A stretch of 64,000 nucleotides of DNA from JBCDKH01 sp964388485 (GTDB taxonomy: Bacteria > Planctomycetota > Phycisphaerae > Tepidisphaerales > Tepidisphaeraceae): contig CAYMAS010000002.1 of assembly GCA_964388485.1 (NCBI GenBank), positions 62,001-126,000 on the forward strand, read 5' to 3'. The position numbers were made by a program, and so were the translations under genes. Positions 50,293 through 59,863 of this stretch are shown in pieces (within the stretch, counting starts at the first letter, position 1; the number at the start of each line of letters is the position of its first letter). The notes under the pieces were generated by a model. It was not told where the DNA came from and searched no databases. It saw only the letters and a list, made by a program, of their open reading frames with translations.

Positions 50293-52434
50293 ATGGACAG
50301 CAAGTTCGGCAAAGTGGTTCTCGTGCTGGTGGGCGTGGTGCTGATGATCACCTTCCTGCTGCCGGCCGGTGTCAGTCAGTTCGCCGGGGCCCAGGGCGAC
50401 TACGGGACCGTTGGCGGCGAGGAGGTCTCCATCGAGCAAACCCGCTCCGCCCAAGCAATGTACCAGCTGGCCAGCCGGGTCCAGATCCCCATCGGCGGAC
50501 AGGCCGTGCCGTTGCCCGTGCTGGCCTTGGCCGGCCCGGAGCTGCAGCAGGCGGCTCAGATCGCCCAGGTCTTCGGCCCCGAGCAGGCAGCGGTTTATTC
50601 ACAGCAGGTTCTCGCCGACGCCCGAGCCCGGCTTGACCGCGTGGCGGGCGACGAACTGAGCCTCTACCTCCTGCTCCGCGAAGCGAGCACCGTCTACGAC
50701 ACGCCCCTCCAGCAGGTCGAGCAGCAACTTAACGAGGGCGCGCTCGTCGTCTTCCCTGCCGACGATGTGAGCCCGTCGCGTGTCGTTGCCTTTGACGACA
50801 TTCCCGGCGACCGCATTCGGGCCGACATCCTGCGATCGAGCAAGGCCTTCTTCGACCTTGCCTCCGCCGCACGGGCTCACGGCAACGTCTTGAAGGTCAG
50901 CCGCCCCGTCGCCGAGCAGACCGTCGCCGCCGGGCAGCAGCAGTACACGCTGGAAGTGCTGCCCTTCTTCATCGACGACCTCATCGCAAGCGTCTCGGAG
51001 CCGACGGATGAGGAAGTCGCCGAACTTTACGAGCAGTTTGCCGAAACCGCACCCGGTTCCTTCTCGCCGGACAACCCGTTCGGCTTCGGCTACCGCCTCC
51101 CGAACCGCGTTCGGCTCGAGTACGTCAAGCTGCCCCGCGACGACGTGGAGTCGGGCGTCATCGATGAGCTTCTCGACATGACGCTCGCCCAACGCGAACG
51201 CGAGTTCTTCGGCTACTTCAACGACAACCGCAGTCGCTTCGATCCGCCGACGACCCAGCCGGCTACACGACCCGCTCCCTCGACCCGGCCCAGCGACGCT
51301 GCCGAGGGCGTCGACCGGCTCATGGCCGACGCGGCCGACGTCCGCAGCTTCCTCAATGCCGAAGCCGCGACGCTCGACGGCGACGACCTGGTGCTTTGGA
51401 ACCACTACGTGGCCGAGCACGATGACGTCGTCGAGGCGGTGATCGAGCAGCGGACCGACGAAACGCTCGATGACGCGGTCGAGCGGCTTCGCGACCAGAT
51501 GACTGCCGACTTCCGAACGAGTCGCACAGCGGACGACGATGCCGACCTGCCGGTCCGTCGAAGCGATTACATGGCGAACCTCGCGTCGACCATCGCGGAT
51601 GAGACGGGCGTGACGGTTGAGGTCGCGCAGGACGTGCGAGAGGGCGAAGTTCCTGTCGCGTCACTGGCCAGCCCCGAGATGGTCGGCGAGATTGCCGAGG
51701 CAACGACCGCGGCGGGCGACCCGTTCGTTCGGCCGGTGCCGTTCCCGACGGTGGTCGCCGAGCTGACGCTGCCGCTGTTGCGAAACGAGGAGGCCCGCAG
51801 CCAGGCGTTGCAGAGTGGATTCCCGCTCGAGCCCTACCGGGCTGGGCCGCCGGTGGAAAATGAGGCTGGTGACCGCTTCGTCTTTCGCCTGACCGACGCA
51901 CTGCCGGCCTCGGCACCGGACGGGGTCGAAGCGGTTCGCGGTGATGTCGAGAGTGACGTGATTCGCATGAAGGCGATGGAACAGGCCGCCCAAGCCGCTG
52001 CCGCTGCGTTGTCTACCGACGACTTCGCCGCCGAAGCCGAACGCCTCGGCCCATTTCAGCCGCAACAGGGACCGACGCAAGCCAATGTGGAATCCGCAGG
52101 TCTGCCCGCACCGATGAGCCGCCCTGCCACCGCCGCGCTCACCAGCGGGATCGTCCGACTCGCCGGCGAGGAAAGCCGATCCGGCGTCATTGAGATTCCC
52201 GACGGCGGCTACGCACTGGCCACCCGAATCATCGACATAACGCCGGATTACACCAGCAACGCCGCCCTCGCCCGCCTCGTCGTCACCGCTCGCGACCGCC
52301 TTTCCTCCGCTGCGTTGGGCGATGCGTCGATTCAGGACGACTTCTTCGACCCGACGTCCATCGAGCGTCGCACCGGCTTCGAGCCCAACCGCGCCCTCCA
52401 ACGCCGCCGCCAAGCCGACGCCGAAGAGGAGTAG
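50293..52434 (+). CDS. PpiD/SurA-like periplasmic chaperone, membrane anchored
   Basis: A 713-residue protein with an N-terminal transmembrane anchor (GKVVLVLVGVVLMITFLLPAGV) and a large periplasmic part. The order resembles PpiD: a SurA-N-like helical region (TVGGEEVSIEQTRSAQAMYQL; VYSQQVLADARARLDRVA; LLREASTVYDTPLQQVEQQL), then EVAELYEQF and RLPNRVRLEYVKLP, which usually precedes the rotamase domain. I cannot see a clear PpiC parvulin signature in the second half, so it may be a chaperone without isomerase activity. A Pro/Thr linker (PPTTQPATRPAPSTRPS) lies near residue 320. Confidence 0.7.
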   Translation: MDSKFGKVVLVLVGVVLMITFLLPAGVSQFAGAQGDYGTVGGEEVSIEQTRSAQAMYQLASRVQIPIGGQAVPLPVLALAGPELQQAAQIAQVFGPEQAAVYSQQVLADARARLDRVAGDELSLYLLLREASTVYDTPLQQVEQQLNEGALVVFPADDVSPSRVVAFDDIPGDRIRADILRSSKAFFDLASAARAHGNVLKVSRPVAEQTVAAGQQQYTLEVLPFFIDDLIASVSEPTDEEVAELYEQFAETAPGSFSPDNPFGFGYRLPNRVRLEYVKLPRDDVESGVIDELLDMTLAQREREFFGYFNDNRSRFDPPTTQPATRPAPSTRPSDAAEGVDRLMADAADVRSFLNAEAATLDGDDLVLWNHYVAEHDDVVEAVIEQRTDETLDDAVERLRDQMTADFRTSRTADDDADLPVRRSDYMANLASTIADETGVTVEVAQDVREGEVPVASLASPEMVGEIAEATTAAGDPFVRPVPFPTVVAELTLPLLRNEEARSQALQSGFPLEPYRAGPPVENEAGDRFVFRLTDALPASAPDGVEAVRGDVESDVIRMKAMEQAAQAAAAALSTDDFAAEAERLGPFQPQQGPTQANVESAGLPAPMSRPATAALTSGIVRLAGEESRSGVIEIPDGGYALATRIIDITPDYTSNAALARLVVTARDRLSSAALGDASIQDDFFDPTSIERRTGFEPNRALQRRRQADAEEE

Positions 52435-52491
52435 AGCCGCCATAGACGCCCCGCCACAACCGGCCTAGCCTGCCCTCCGCTTAATGCCATT

Positions 52492-52564
<73 letters not shown>

Positions 52565-52581
52565 TAAGGGAATATCGCGGA

Positions 52582-52609
52582 AAACGCCCCGGCCCACGCC
52601 GGGGCGTTT
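52582..52609. terminator. Bidirectional terminator between tRNA-Lys and the tape-measure gene
   Basis: A perfect 12-bp stem (AAACGCCCCGGC with GCCGGGGCGTTT, loop CCAC) with A residues before and T residues within and after the stem, so it can end transcription from both sides. It lies 17 bp after the tRNA and 35 bp beyond the tape-measure gene's stop. Confidence 0.8.
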
Positions 52610-52644
52610 CGCGTCTGGGGCCACGCGGGGGCCACGGCTGGACG

Positions 52645-55600
52645 TCATTGGCGTCCCTTCATACGCTGCATCAGCTCGCGGCGAAGGCGGTCGTTGTCGG
52701 TGCGGCTGACGATGTCACTGCGATCGACCATGACGACTTCCGGAACCCGCTCGCGACGCATCGACGGAGGGTCGGCCACGCCTGCCCCCTGCCGGGCGGC
52801 CGTTCGCTGCTGCTGTGCCGTCGACTCCGCGACGGCATCGCCAAAGCTGGCGGGGGCTTGGCCGACGACGCCGCCGACGTTGAAGGCGGGCTGCGGGAGC
52901 ACGGGCGGGCCGTAGAGCCTGCCACTGGACATGGCCGCGGCAACGCCGCCCAGGGCGTCGGGAGCGATGATCTGGCGGCCGACGTCCCGGAACCGCTCCG
53001 CCGCGGGCCGGGCCTGACGAGCGACGTCGTTGATCCGTGTCCGCACGGCCTTGCCCGTCGAGGCGAGCCTCGCGTCGAGGGCCTGCGATGCTTCTGCCAG
53101 CCGTCCGCTGCCGAGCAGGGCACTGACGGGGCCGAGTACGCGGGAGGCGTTGCGGCGGATGACGAACGAGCCGGCTTTGACCCGCGACTGCACGCGGTCG
53201 CTGTTGGGGCCGCTGTCGTCGGGCACGAACAGCGTGCTGCCGGCCGTGACGCCGGGTTGGCCCGGACGCTTGGGCTTGCCGCGGAGAAGGCGTGCGAGCT
53301 TGGCTAGGCCGCTGGGCTCGTCGGCACGATTGGCTGACTGCAACAACTCGCCGCCAAGCGAAGCCGTCGCTGCCGGTGGCAGGACGGCCTCGCCGGGCGT
53401 GAGCCTCACGAGCGGGTCGCGGCTTTGCCCCTGCGGCGAGCGCTTGCCGCTGGCATCGATGAGGCCGCCGGTGTTGGCTTCCGCGTCGGGCACCTCGCCG
53501 CCGCTGTTGAACAGCAGGCCACCAATACCGCCGACAGCACTCTTAATCGCCTTCAGCAGCAGGGCCTGGGCGATCATCCGAGCGACGTCGACCGCGAACT
53601 GGCGGGCGAAGTCGCCGAACGCTTGTGCGGCCGTCTTGCTGCCCTCGGCGATGGCGGTGAAGGCATCCGTCAGGCCGCTCGCCGCAAGCTCTTCGCTGCT
53701 CTCGCGGACGTCGGTGCCGATCTCGGCGAAGCTTTTTGGGCCGTTTGGGTCTTCGACTTCCGGCTCTTCCTCAAGCTCGGCCTCGATCTTCGCCGCCTTC
53801 GACAGCAAGTTGGCTCGCAGCCGTGGGTCATCCGTCGTCTCCGCGAGCTGGATGAGCCGGTCCCGGACCTTCTTGACGGCCTCCTCGTACGCGTCGAACG
53901 CCTTGACGGTCGCGTCGGCCGCTTCGTCCTGGGTGAGGGCACCGGTCCTGACGAGGTCAGAAAGCTCCGCAACCGTTGTCTTTCGCTTTTGCAATGCCGC
54001 ATTCAGGTCGGCTTCCGCCGACGTCTGCGCCTGCGTGACCTTCGACGCTTCCGACTGTGCCTTGGCCTGCCGCTTGAAGCCGGCGATGAAGTCAATGAAG
54101 CCGAGCGACGCGGCAGCCGCCTCGACGTCGGCGACGAGCTGCTGCACGCCGGCAACGGCCACGTTCTTCGCGTCGACGATGAAGTCGCTGATGCGTTGCT
54201 TGATTGCATCCTGCTGTTCGCGTGCGATGCGGAACCCTTCTGCCCGCCGGCCGATCTCATCGACGACGAGGTCGAAGGCGAGGTTGAGGTCGTCCAGGAC
54301 GATCTTCGCCGCCTTGATCGGATCGAACCGTGCCAGGACGTTCTTGACGAGCGTCGGGCCGATGTCGATGGCCGCTGACGTCGCGTCGGCACCTTGCTTG
54401 AAGCCGCGGCCAAATGCCACGCCCGCATCCACGCCGCCACCGAGCGCCTGCCCCTTGATCTCGTCGAGTTTCTTGGTGAGCAGCACGCCCTGCAGCGCGG
54501 CACCGCCAAAGTCGTTCCTGGCGATGTTCTGGCCGATGCGGCCGGCGATGACTGCGGCTTCCGCCACGGTCGTTACCGCCTTCGCCAGCGACTCGACGGC
54601 CGAGCGGATGACGGCCGTGACGCCGCTGAAGATGCCCACAGCCGTTGATGCGAAGCGTCTGAACGCGGTCAGCATCCCGACGAGCAGGACGTCGAGCGCG
54701 ACCGCCACCGGCCCGGCGATGGCATTGAAGCCAGCCGTGACGCCGCTGCCGATGACGTTGAGGATCGTCGTCAGGACGACGTAGAACTTCCGCAGTTGCT
54801 TGGCGATGGCTTCGACGCCTTGCCGCGTCACGTCAACGGCCAGCTCGACGGTGGCCCGCATGAAGTCGCCGGCCCGCGCACTGAAGCCGCGGACCTGGAC
54901 GAGGCTGCCGTCGAAGAGCTGGACGATGAAGCCGGCGTAGGCCCGGGCCGCCTGCTCGAGCAGATCGAGACCGGGGATCTGCCGCAGGATCCGCCCGATG
55001 CCGCTGGCGACGTCGCGGAGCGTCCGCAGCGCTGTCTTCAGGTAGTCGGCGTAGGCCCATGCCCCGTCGCCGATCTTGTTGAGCCCGCCGTCAAGTCCGG
55101 CCAGCCGCAGCACGACGTCGCGGGTGAAGTCGACGACGCGTTTCAGGACGTCGAGCGTGCCTTGGCCGATGGCCGTGGCGGATTCGACGGCGTTCATGAG
55201 CAGCGTGATCTTCTTGCCGAGACCTTCTGCGGCGGCGTCCGACTCCTGGGTCAGCGCGATGTTCTCGGCGAAGCCCGTTCGGCTCGTCTCCAAAGAGCGG
55301 TTCAACAGGTCGATGTTGCCCGCCAGCGTGGGGATGACGCGCAGGTTCTCTTCGCCGCTGAGGCCGAGCCGTTCCAGCGTGGAAGTGACGTCGCCGCCGG
55401 CTTCCTTCAGCCGGTCTAGGCCGGCGAGGAACGCGGTCGTGGCACCGACGCGGTCCTGGGCGAACAGGTCACCGAACGCTTCGCTCGTCGTGCCGGCGAT
55501 GCTGGCCAGCTCTTCGAGGTTGTCGCCGCCGTCGCGGACGGCACCGTCGATGCTGCGGAGCAGGCGGCCGACGGACGACCCGGCCAGCTCTGCGTTGACG

Positions 55601-56256
55601 CCCACCGCTGCCAGTGCAGCGCCGAATCCGGCGGCGTCGGCCGACGTGAGGTTGAACGTGCTGGCCGCCTGGGCGACGGATTGAGCCGTGTTGGCGATCT
55701 CCCGCTCGGTCGCGGCCGTGCTGTTGCCGAGGGCGACGAGGGCGGAGGCGAGACGGTCGACGTTGCCGGTCGGCTCCTTCGTGACCGTCAACAGCCTTGC
55801 CAGCGTCGTCGCGGCCTCGTCGCCCTGAAGATCGGATGCACCGCCGAGCTTGGCGACCGTCTCCGTGAACTTGGCGATGTTCGCCGCGCCGGTCACGCCG
55901 AGCTGCCCGGCGGCCTGGCCGATCTCCAAGAGCTCGCCGGTGGCGACCGGGACGCGGAGCGACACGCCGCGGATGGCTTGGCCGAGCTTCTGTAGCTCTT
56001 CGCCGGCGATGCCGGATGTCTTACCGACGCCGATGAGCCCGGCCTCGAAGTCGATCGCCCCGCGTACCTTGCCGAGCGCCAGGTCGAGCCCGGCGGTGGC
56101 TGCCTTCACCGTCGCAAACGCCGCGATGAGTGGGCCGATGCTTTCGGCGGCACCGACGCCAAAGCTCCGCATCTTGCGGCTGATGCCGCTGAGGCCGCGC
56201 GTCAGCTCGTCCTTCAGGTCGAGGGCGACGGTGATCTTTTCCGTGCGTGTGGCCAA
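52645..56256 (-). CDS. Phage tail tape-measure protein
   Basis: About 1203 residues. TTG 56256 was chosen because an AGGAGG ribosome site lies five bases before it and the product then begins MATRTEKITVALDLKDELTRGLSGI. Residues about 50-370 match the TP901-type tape-measure core: GLIGVGKTSGIAGEELQKLG, VSLRVPVATGELLEIGQAAGQLGV, GDEAATTLARLL and SADAAGFGAALAAVGVNAELAGSSVGRLLRSI. Long hydrophobic helices follow in the middle (about 540-620), then coiled coil and a C-terminal low-complexity part. It sets tail length and is threaded through the tail tube. It sits directly after the frameshifted chaperone pair, its usual place. Confidence 0.93.
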   Translation of the reverse strand: MATRTEKITVALDLKDELTRGLSGISRKMRSFGVGAAESIGPLIAAFATVKAATAGLDLALGKVRGAIDFEAGLIGVGKTSGIAGEELQKLGQAIRGVSLRVPVATGELLEIGQAAGQLGVTGAANIAKFTETVAKLGGASDLQGDEAATTLARLLTVTKEPTGNVDRLASALVALGNSTAATEREIANTAQSVAQAASTFNLTSADAAGFGAALAAVGVNAELAGSSVGRLLRSIDGAVRDGGDNLEELASIAGTTSEAFGDLFAQDRVGATTAFLAGLDRLKEAGGDVTSTLERLGLSGEENLRVIPTLAGNIDLLNRSLETSRTGFAENIALTQESDAAAEGLGKKITLLMNAVESATAIGQGTLDVLKRVVDFTRDVVLRLAGLDGGLNKIGDGAWAYADYLKTALRTLRDVASGIGRILRQIPGLDLLEQAARAYAGFIVQLFDGSLVQVRGFSARAGDFMRATVELAVDVTRQGVEAIAKQLRKFYVVLTTILNVIGSGVTAGFNAIAGPVAVALDVLLVGMLTAFRRFASTAVGIFSGVTAVIRSAVESLAKAVTTVAEAAVIAGRIGQNIARNDFGGAALQGVLLTKKLDEIKGQALGGGVDAGVAFGRGFKQGADATSAAIDIGPTLVKNVLARFDPIKAAKIVLDDLNLAFDLVVDEIGRRAEGFRIAREQQDAIKQRISDFIVDAKNVAVAGVQQLVADVEAAAASLGFIDFIAGFKRQAKAQSEASKVTQAQTSAEADLNAALQKRKTTVAELSDLVRTGALTQDEAADATVKAFDAYEEAVKKVRDRLIQLAETTDDPRLRANLLSKAAKIEAELEEEPEVEDPNGPKSFAEIGTDVRESSEELAASGLTDAFTAIAEGSKTAAQAFGDFARQFAVDVARMIAQALLLKAIKSAVGGIGGLLFNSGGEVPDAEANTGGLIDASGKRSPQGQSRDPLVRLTPGEAVLPPAATASLGGELLQSANRADEPSGLAKLARLLRGKPKRPGQPGVTAGSTLFVPDDSGPNSDRVQSRVKAGSFVIRRNASRVLGPVSALLGSGRLAEASQALDARLASTGKAVRTRINDVARQARPAAERFRDVGRQIIAPDALGGVAAAMSSGRLYGPPVLPQPAFNVGGVVGQAPASFGDAVAESTAQQQRTAARQGAGVADPPSMRRERVPEVVMVDRSDIVSRTDNDRLRRELMQRMKGRQ

Positions 56257-56335
56257 CGGGGCCTCCTGCCGCGGTGGCGGCGGTGAGCCCGTGGCGACCG
56301 ACGTGGCATCGTCGGTGGCGGAAGGTCTGGTGCTG

Positions 56336-57018
56336 TCAGAAGGGGAAAGCCGGTCGTGGTTCGTCCGGCTCTTCGTGCTCGATTGTGTCGCCGGCGAGCT
56401 GGCGAAGGTGGGCTTGAAACGCCTTGCCGGCGTCACGGTCAAACATGCCGCAGAGCATCAGGCTGTGCTCGGCAAGCTCGGCGGCCCGGCGCCGCTTTAT
56501 CGCCGCGAGCCACTTGAAGGGCCGGGGGAACGGGCTCGCCTCGACGGTGGTGACGGCAAAGCCACTGGCGACGAGAGCGACGACGAGGTCATCCAGATAG
56601 GCGTCGTCGACTACGCCGCCGCCGCCGGCTCGTCCTTCGGCAGCAGCGTCGTCAGCTCCTCGGCCACGAAAGGGAGCAGCACGTCCTTGACGTTCTGAAA
56701 CTGGAAGACGCCCCACGCCAGCAGGACGCGGACGCCCTCGGCCGCCGTGTGCCGATCGGGGTCCAACGCCGGCACGATCGAGCCCTCAGCGAGCTTCGAC
56801 GCCTCGGCAAAGGTGGCCGGGTCGGTGAGCAGGCCCATGACGGCGGCGGCCGGGGCACCCGGATCGTCGCTCGTAATCTTGGCGACCAGTGGGGCCGCAC
56901 GCGGCTGAAGGAACGCGATGAGCTCAGCGAGCCGACCGAAGGGAACGGGGGCGAGGGTGAACGTCTCGCCGCTGGGCAGGGTGACGGTGCGGGTTAGGTC
57001 GAATGTTTCTTCAGGCAT
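56336..57018 (-). CDS. Tail assembly chaperone, long form made by -1 frameshift (GT type)
   Basis: Predicted 227-residue fusion. Translation starts at ATG 57018, runs in the frame of the short chaperone for 117 codons to the slippery C CCT TTC at 56668-56674, slips back one base and continues in the -1 frame (RGRGADDAAAEGRAGGGG...YLDDLVVALVASGFAV...EEPDEPRPAFPF) to the TGA at 56336. The -1 frame has no good start of its own in the expected place, and it lies directly before the tape-measure gene, the classical G/GT arrangement of lambda and many other phages. The join is inferred from sequence. Confidence 0.7.
56611..57018 (-). CDS. Tail assembly chaperone, short form (G type)
   Basis: A 135-residue protein starting MPEETFDLTRTVTLPSGETFTL and ending LLPKDEPAAAA. 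The helical composition (FGRLAELIAFLQPRAAPLVAKI; ILL-rich middle) and position before the tape-measure gene fit the G-type chaperone. Most ribosomes would end here at TAG 56611; a minority would slip at 56668-56674 to make the long form. It overlaps the preceding gene by 8 bp. Confidence 0.75.
   Translation of the reverse strand: MPEETFDLTRTVTLPSGETFTLAPVPFGRLAELIAFLQPRAAPLVAKITSDDPGAPAAAVMGLLTDPATFAEASKLAEGSIVPALDPDRHTAAEGVRVLLAWGVFQFQNVKDVLLPFVAEELTTLLPKDEPAAAA
56668..56674 (-). promoter_or_regulatory. Predicted -1 ribosomal frameshift site (C CCT TTC)
   Basis: On the minus strand the heptamer CCCTTTC is phased X XXY YYZ with the short chaperone's frame (codons CCT at 56673-56671 and TTC at 56670-56668). 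Slippage to CCC TTT joins it to the downstream -1 frame without a stop until 56336. The following 60 bases are very GC-rich and could form a stimulating structure. Confidence 0.7.
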
Positions 57019-57274
57019 CGGGGTCAATCTCCATGTGGAAGGAAGGGCTCGCCTCGTCGGCGGCCGGTGAAGGTTCGGGGTACTCGGACGCCGGGGGCTC
57101 AGGCTCGCGTCTTGCGATCGTGAGGTCGTACTGCTCGGCCAACTTGGCGGCGACGAGGTCGACGAGTCGTTCGGCGATGCCGTCGAGCTGCTGTTGCACG
57201 ACAGCGTCGGCACGACGACGGAAGTCGGCGTACGTGCCGTCGGATTCTTTGGCGATGGTGGCGACGTTCTTCAT
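57011..57274 (-). CDS. Small phage protein of unknown function
   Basis: An 87-residue protein from ATG 57274 (MKNVATIAKESDGTYADFRRRAD). It is helical in the middle (VVQQQLDGIAERLVDLVAAKLAEQY) and ends in an acidic Pro-rich tail (REPEPPASEYPEPSPAADE). It overlaps the tail chaperone gene by 8 bp. From its place just before the chaperone it may be a tail protein, but I do not recognise it. Confidence 0.6.
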   Translation of the reverse strand: MKNVATIAKESDGTYADFRRRADAVVQQQLDGIAERLVDLVAAKLAEQYDLTIARREPEPPASEYPEPSPAADEASPSFHMEIDPDA

Positions 57275-57423
57275 CGGGCTAGTTCTGGAAACCCCGCCGC
57301 CGTCTTTCGACGACGGCAGGGCGGCTGATAACACACAACGCGCGTGGCCGGGGATGCGGGGCGGACGCGTGGCCGCACTGGTGCCCTTCGATGGCTCTTC
57401 CGGCTTACCTCGGGCAGAAGCCG

Positions 57424-58170
57424 CTATGGCCCCATCGGTACGTTCTGGCGTCGCTGGCGGTCCTCGATCCTCATGGCCGCGACGTAGGTTGCCTCATTGA
57501 ACCAGGCCGACTGCTCGGCTGGCGTCATCGCCGCCCACGCCTTGCCGTAGCCGTCCGCTAGGTCCGTCGCTTGTGTCGTCGATGATGGCTCGGAACTCAT
57601 GGCCGTCCGTCGCGTGCGGTCGAAGTCGCTGGCGAAGGTCGCCTCATTGAGCCACTGGCGCTTCTCTGAATCAGGCAGGCGCTGCCACGCCTCAGCGGCG
57701 GTGGCGGGTGGAGACGCGGCGGATTGAGTCGGTGTCGGCATGGGCGGTGGTGAGGTCGGTGTCGTGGTTGCCTTGGCCGCTGGCGGCGGCGATGAAGCGG
57801 AAGGTCGGGCGGGCGATGGTGGTGCCGATGTCGCTGCCGCTGGCCGCCACTCCTCGTGGAGCGTCCTGCCGCCGTACCCGCCGGCCTGCACGGCTCGCGG
57901 CAATGGTGCCGACGATGGATCAGACGAGCCGGCGGCCTTCAGGATCAGGTCGCCAAGGTAGGCCGTGCGGCCGTTGCTGAAGTCGGCGGTGACGCGTTCC
58001 AGCATGCCGATCACGTTTGCGTCGTAGACGCTGCGGGGGCCGGCACCGGTCGGTCGATTGGCACGCGCTGCGTCAAGGCAACGCTGGCCGTAGGTCTTCG
58101 CCCTCGACTGCTCGTCGCTGCTGAGCCGGCGGTAGCCGACCGGGAGGGAGTTGCTGTCGGCACTGCTCAT
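57424..58170 (-). CDS. Phage protein with two W...NEAT repeats
   Basis: A 248-residue protein, ATG 58170 overlapping the stop of the gene upstream (ATGA). Its N-terminal half is moderately charged. The middle is a Pro/Ala/Ser/Thr linker (about 110-165). Two copies of an about 24-residue unit follow: AWQRLPDSEKRQWLNEATFAS and AWAAMTPAEQSAWFNEATYVA, separated by about 40 residues. The pattern aWxx(l/m)xxxEkxxWxNEAT is not one I know from a named family. Confidence 0.65.
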   Translation of the reverse strand: MSSADSNSLPVGYRRLSSDEQSRAKTYGQRCLDAARANRPTGAGPRSVYDANVIGMLERVTADFSNGRTAYLGDLILKAAGSSDPSSAPLPRAVQAGGYGGRTLHEEWRPAAATSAPPSPARPSASSPPPAAKATTTPTSPPPMPTPTQSAASPPATAAEAWQRLPDSEKRQWLNEATFASDFDRTRRTAMSSEPSSTTQATDLADGYGKAWAAMTPAEQSAWFNEATYVAAMRIEDRQRRQNVPMGP

Positions 58171-59204
58171 ACTGCGCCTCCTGCCAGCATGAACTTCTCG
58201 ACGGCGGCTTGCTTCGCGTCCGGCTTCGGCTCGGCGAGCACGCGGCGGAAGTCGGCCAGCGGAAGGTCAGGGTGCGGGAAGAAAGTTGTGCGTTCCGGGT
58301 TGAGCTGCCGGCGGCGGATCAGGTCGATCGCCTCGTCGGGCCGCAGCTTGTCGATGCCTACGACGGACGCGGGACCGGCGGCGATCAGGATCGGCCGCGT
58401 GCCGCGCTTCGCCTTGCGGGCCTGCTGCATGAAGGCGTCCAGCCAATCTGCCGTTTGACCCGCAAGCGGGATCATGTCGTGATCGTCGAGCACTTCGTTC
58501 GCATTCAGCATCATGCCGTCCGTGCCGCTCTTCCGGCCCGTGACGACCTCGATGAAGTAGCCTGCGGAGAACGCCGTCACGCGGTCGCCGCTGGCGGCCT
58601 CGACGCCCTTCGTCTCGTACTGCGCGTGGTCGAACGACACACCCCGCAGCCGACGCCGGCGTTCGAGGTCGGCACGCTCGGACTCAAGAAACGGAGCTGG
58701 ATCGTCCAGGCCGAGCAGTCGCCAGTACGGGCCGCGTAGGTCAGCCGCCAGTCGACGAGCCGCGGCGACCGCTTCGGCGTGTTCGCGGTCGAGGGCGTCG
58801 GCCTTGTTCTTCTTGGCTTTGCCCTCGTCGTCCCGCGACTGGATCGTCTCGCGTCGGGCACGCTCGGCGGCTTCCTCGGCGAGACGTGCCGTCTCTTCGG
58901 CGAACGACTCGGCATCGTGGCGAGCGGCGTCAGCTTGCTTTGCCAGCTCACCCGCCTTCGGCCCCGTCTTGGAGTCGGCCATAAACCGGCGTACGAGCGT
59001 CACGTCCGCGAGCACCTGAGCGTCGTCTTTCTTGAGCAGGTCGAGCACGGCGGCAAAGCGATCGCTGTCACTTTTCGTCAGCGGGGCGGCAGCCGACTTC
59101 CTGACGAGGTCGAGGTAGTCGGCTTCAGCGGCGGCACGCTCAGCCGCTTCGCGGTCGCGAGCGTCGCGGCGGGCGTCGAGGATGTTTTCAATCGTGGTTG
59201 CCAT
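58167..59204 (-). CDS. Phage coiled-coil protein of unknown function
   Basis: A 345-residue protein from ATG 59204 (MATTIENILDARRDARDREAAERAAAEADYLDLVRK). The first 180 residues are an Ala/Glu/Arg-rich coiled coil (ARLAEEAAERARRETIQSRDD; LDREHAEAVAAARRLAADL). The C-terminal part is more globular (LMNANEVLDDHDMIPL-like region, and RPILIAAGPASVVGIDKLRPDEAIDL). It could be a scaffolding or head-morphogenesis protein, but this is a guess from shape. Confidence 0.65.
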   Translation of the reverse strand: MATTIENILDARRDARDREAAERAAAEADYLDLVRKSAAAPLTKSDSDRFAAVLDLLKKDDAQVLADVTLVRRFMADSKTGPKAGELAKQADAARHDAESFAEETARLAEEAAERARRETIQSRDDEGKAKKNKADALDREHAEAVAAARRLAADLRGPYWRLLGLDDPAPFLESERADLERRRRLRGVSFDHAQYETKGVEAASGDRVTAFSAGYFIEVVTGRKSGTDGMMLNANEVLDDHDMIPLAGQTADWLDAFMQQARKAKRGTRPILIAAGPASVVGIDKLRPDEAIDLIRRRQLNPERTTFFPHPDLPLADFRRVLAEPKPDAKQAAVEKFMLAGGAV

Positions 59205-59280
59205 GGGCGTTTCGGGTTGCGGGTCGAGGTGGCTTCCGCCTTCGGTGAAGCACGTTGTACTGACCGCTGGGGAAGACAAT

Positions 59281-59586
59281 TCAGTCAGTAGAAGGTGCGA
59301 TCCAATTGATCTTGAAACGATGTCCGCACGGGCAATTCGTGTAGCGGATGCGGCCGCCGTCATAGCGGTTTGTGCCGTAGGTGACGAGCTCGTCCCAGCA
59401 CCCGCACTTGCTGCAAGCCGGCGCGGTGGCATAAACGGTCTCGTACCTACCCTGCGGCGTCGCCGGTGGTACGGGAGCCATATCGTCCCAGTCACCGTCG
59501 TCTTCCACGGCGGCGGCAAGGGCCTTCAGCTTCGCCTCGTGCAGCGACGCAAACTCTTCTGGTGTAACAGCCTGACGATCATCCAT
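59281..59586 (-). CDS. Small zinc-ribbon phage protein
   Basis: A 101-residue protein (MDDRQAVTPEEFASLHEAKLKALAA). The C-terminal half carries a zinc-ribbon-like set of cysteines: CSKCGCWDELVTYG, then YTNCPCGHRFKINW. The N-terminal half is acidic and helical. Its role is unknown. The 277 bp to the next gene upstream hold no supported gene. Confidence 0.65.
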   Translation of the reverse strand: MDDRQAVTPEEFASLHEAKLKALAAAVEDDGDWDDMAPVPPATPQGRYETVYATAPACSKCGCWDELVTYGTNRYDGGRIRYTNCPCGHRFKINWIAPSTD

Positions 59587-59863
59587 GGTGTCTCCTGCCG
59601 CTTCGGCGGCGAGTAGTGAAGACGCCCGTGGCGGCCGGATCGTGGCCCGGTGGCTGAAGGTCGACGTGAAGTAGAAACGCGGAAACGAGCGTTTTCCGCT
59701 GAATTGTGGCAGATTTGCCGCCCTAAGGCCGTTGCTGTCGTAGAGTTAACCCAGTTCCACGCACGAGGTTTACGCGCGAATACTGCCATGCTGCCTCCCC
59801 GCATGGCCAGGTCGGCTAGGTAGTACCTATGCCCCCGGGGGTGGCTGCTAGGGATCGAGCGGG

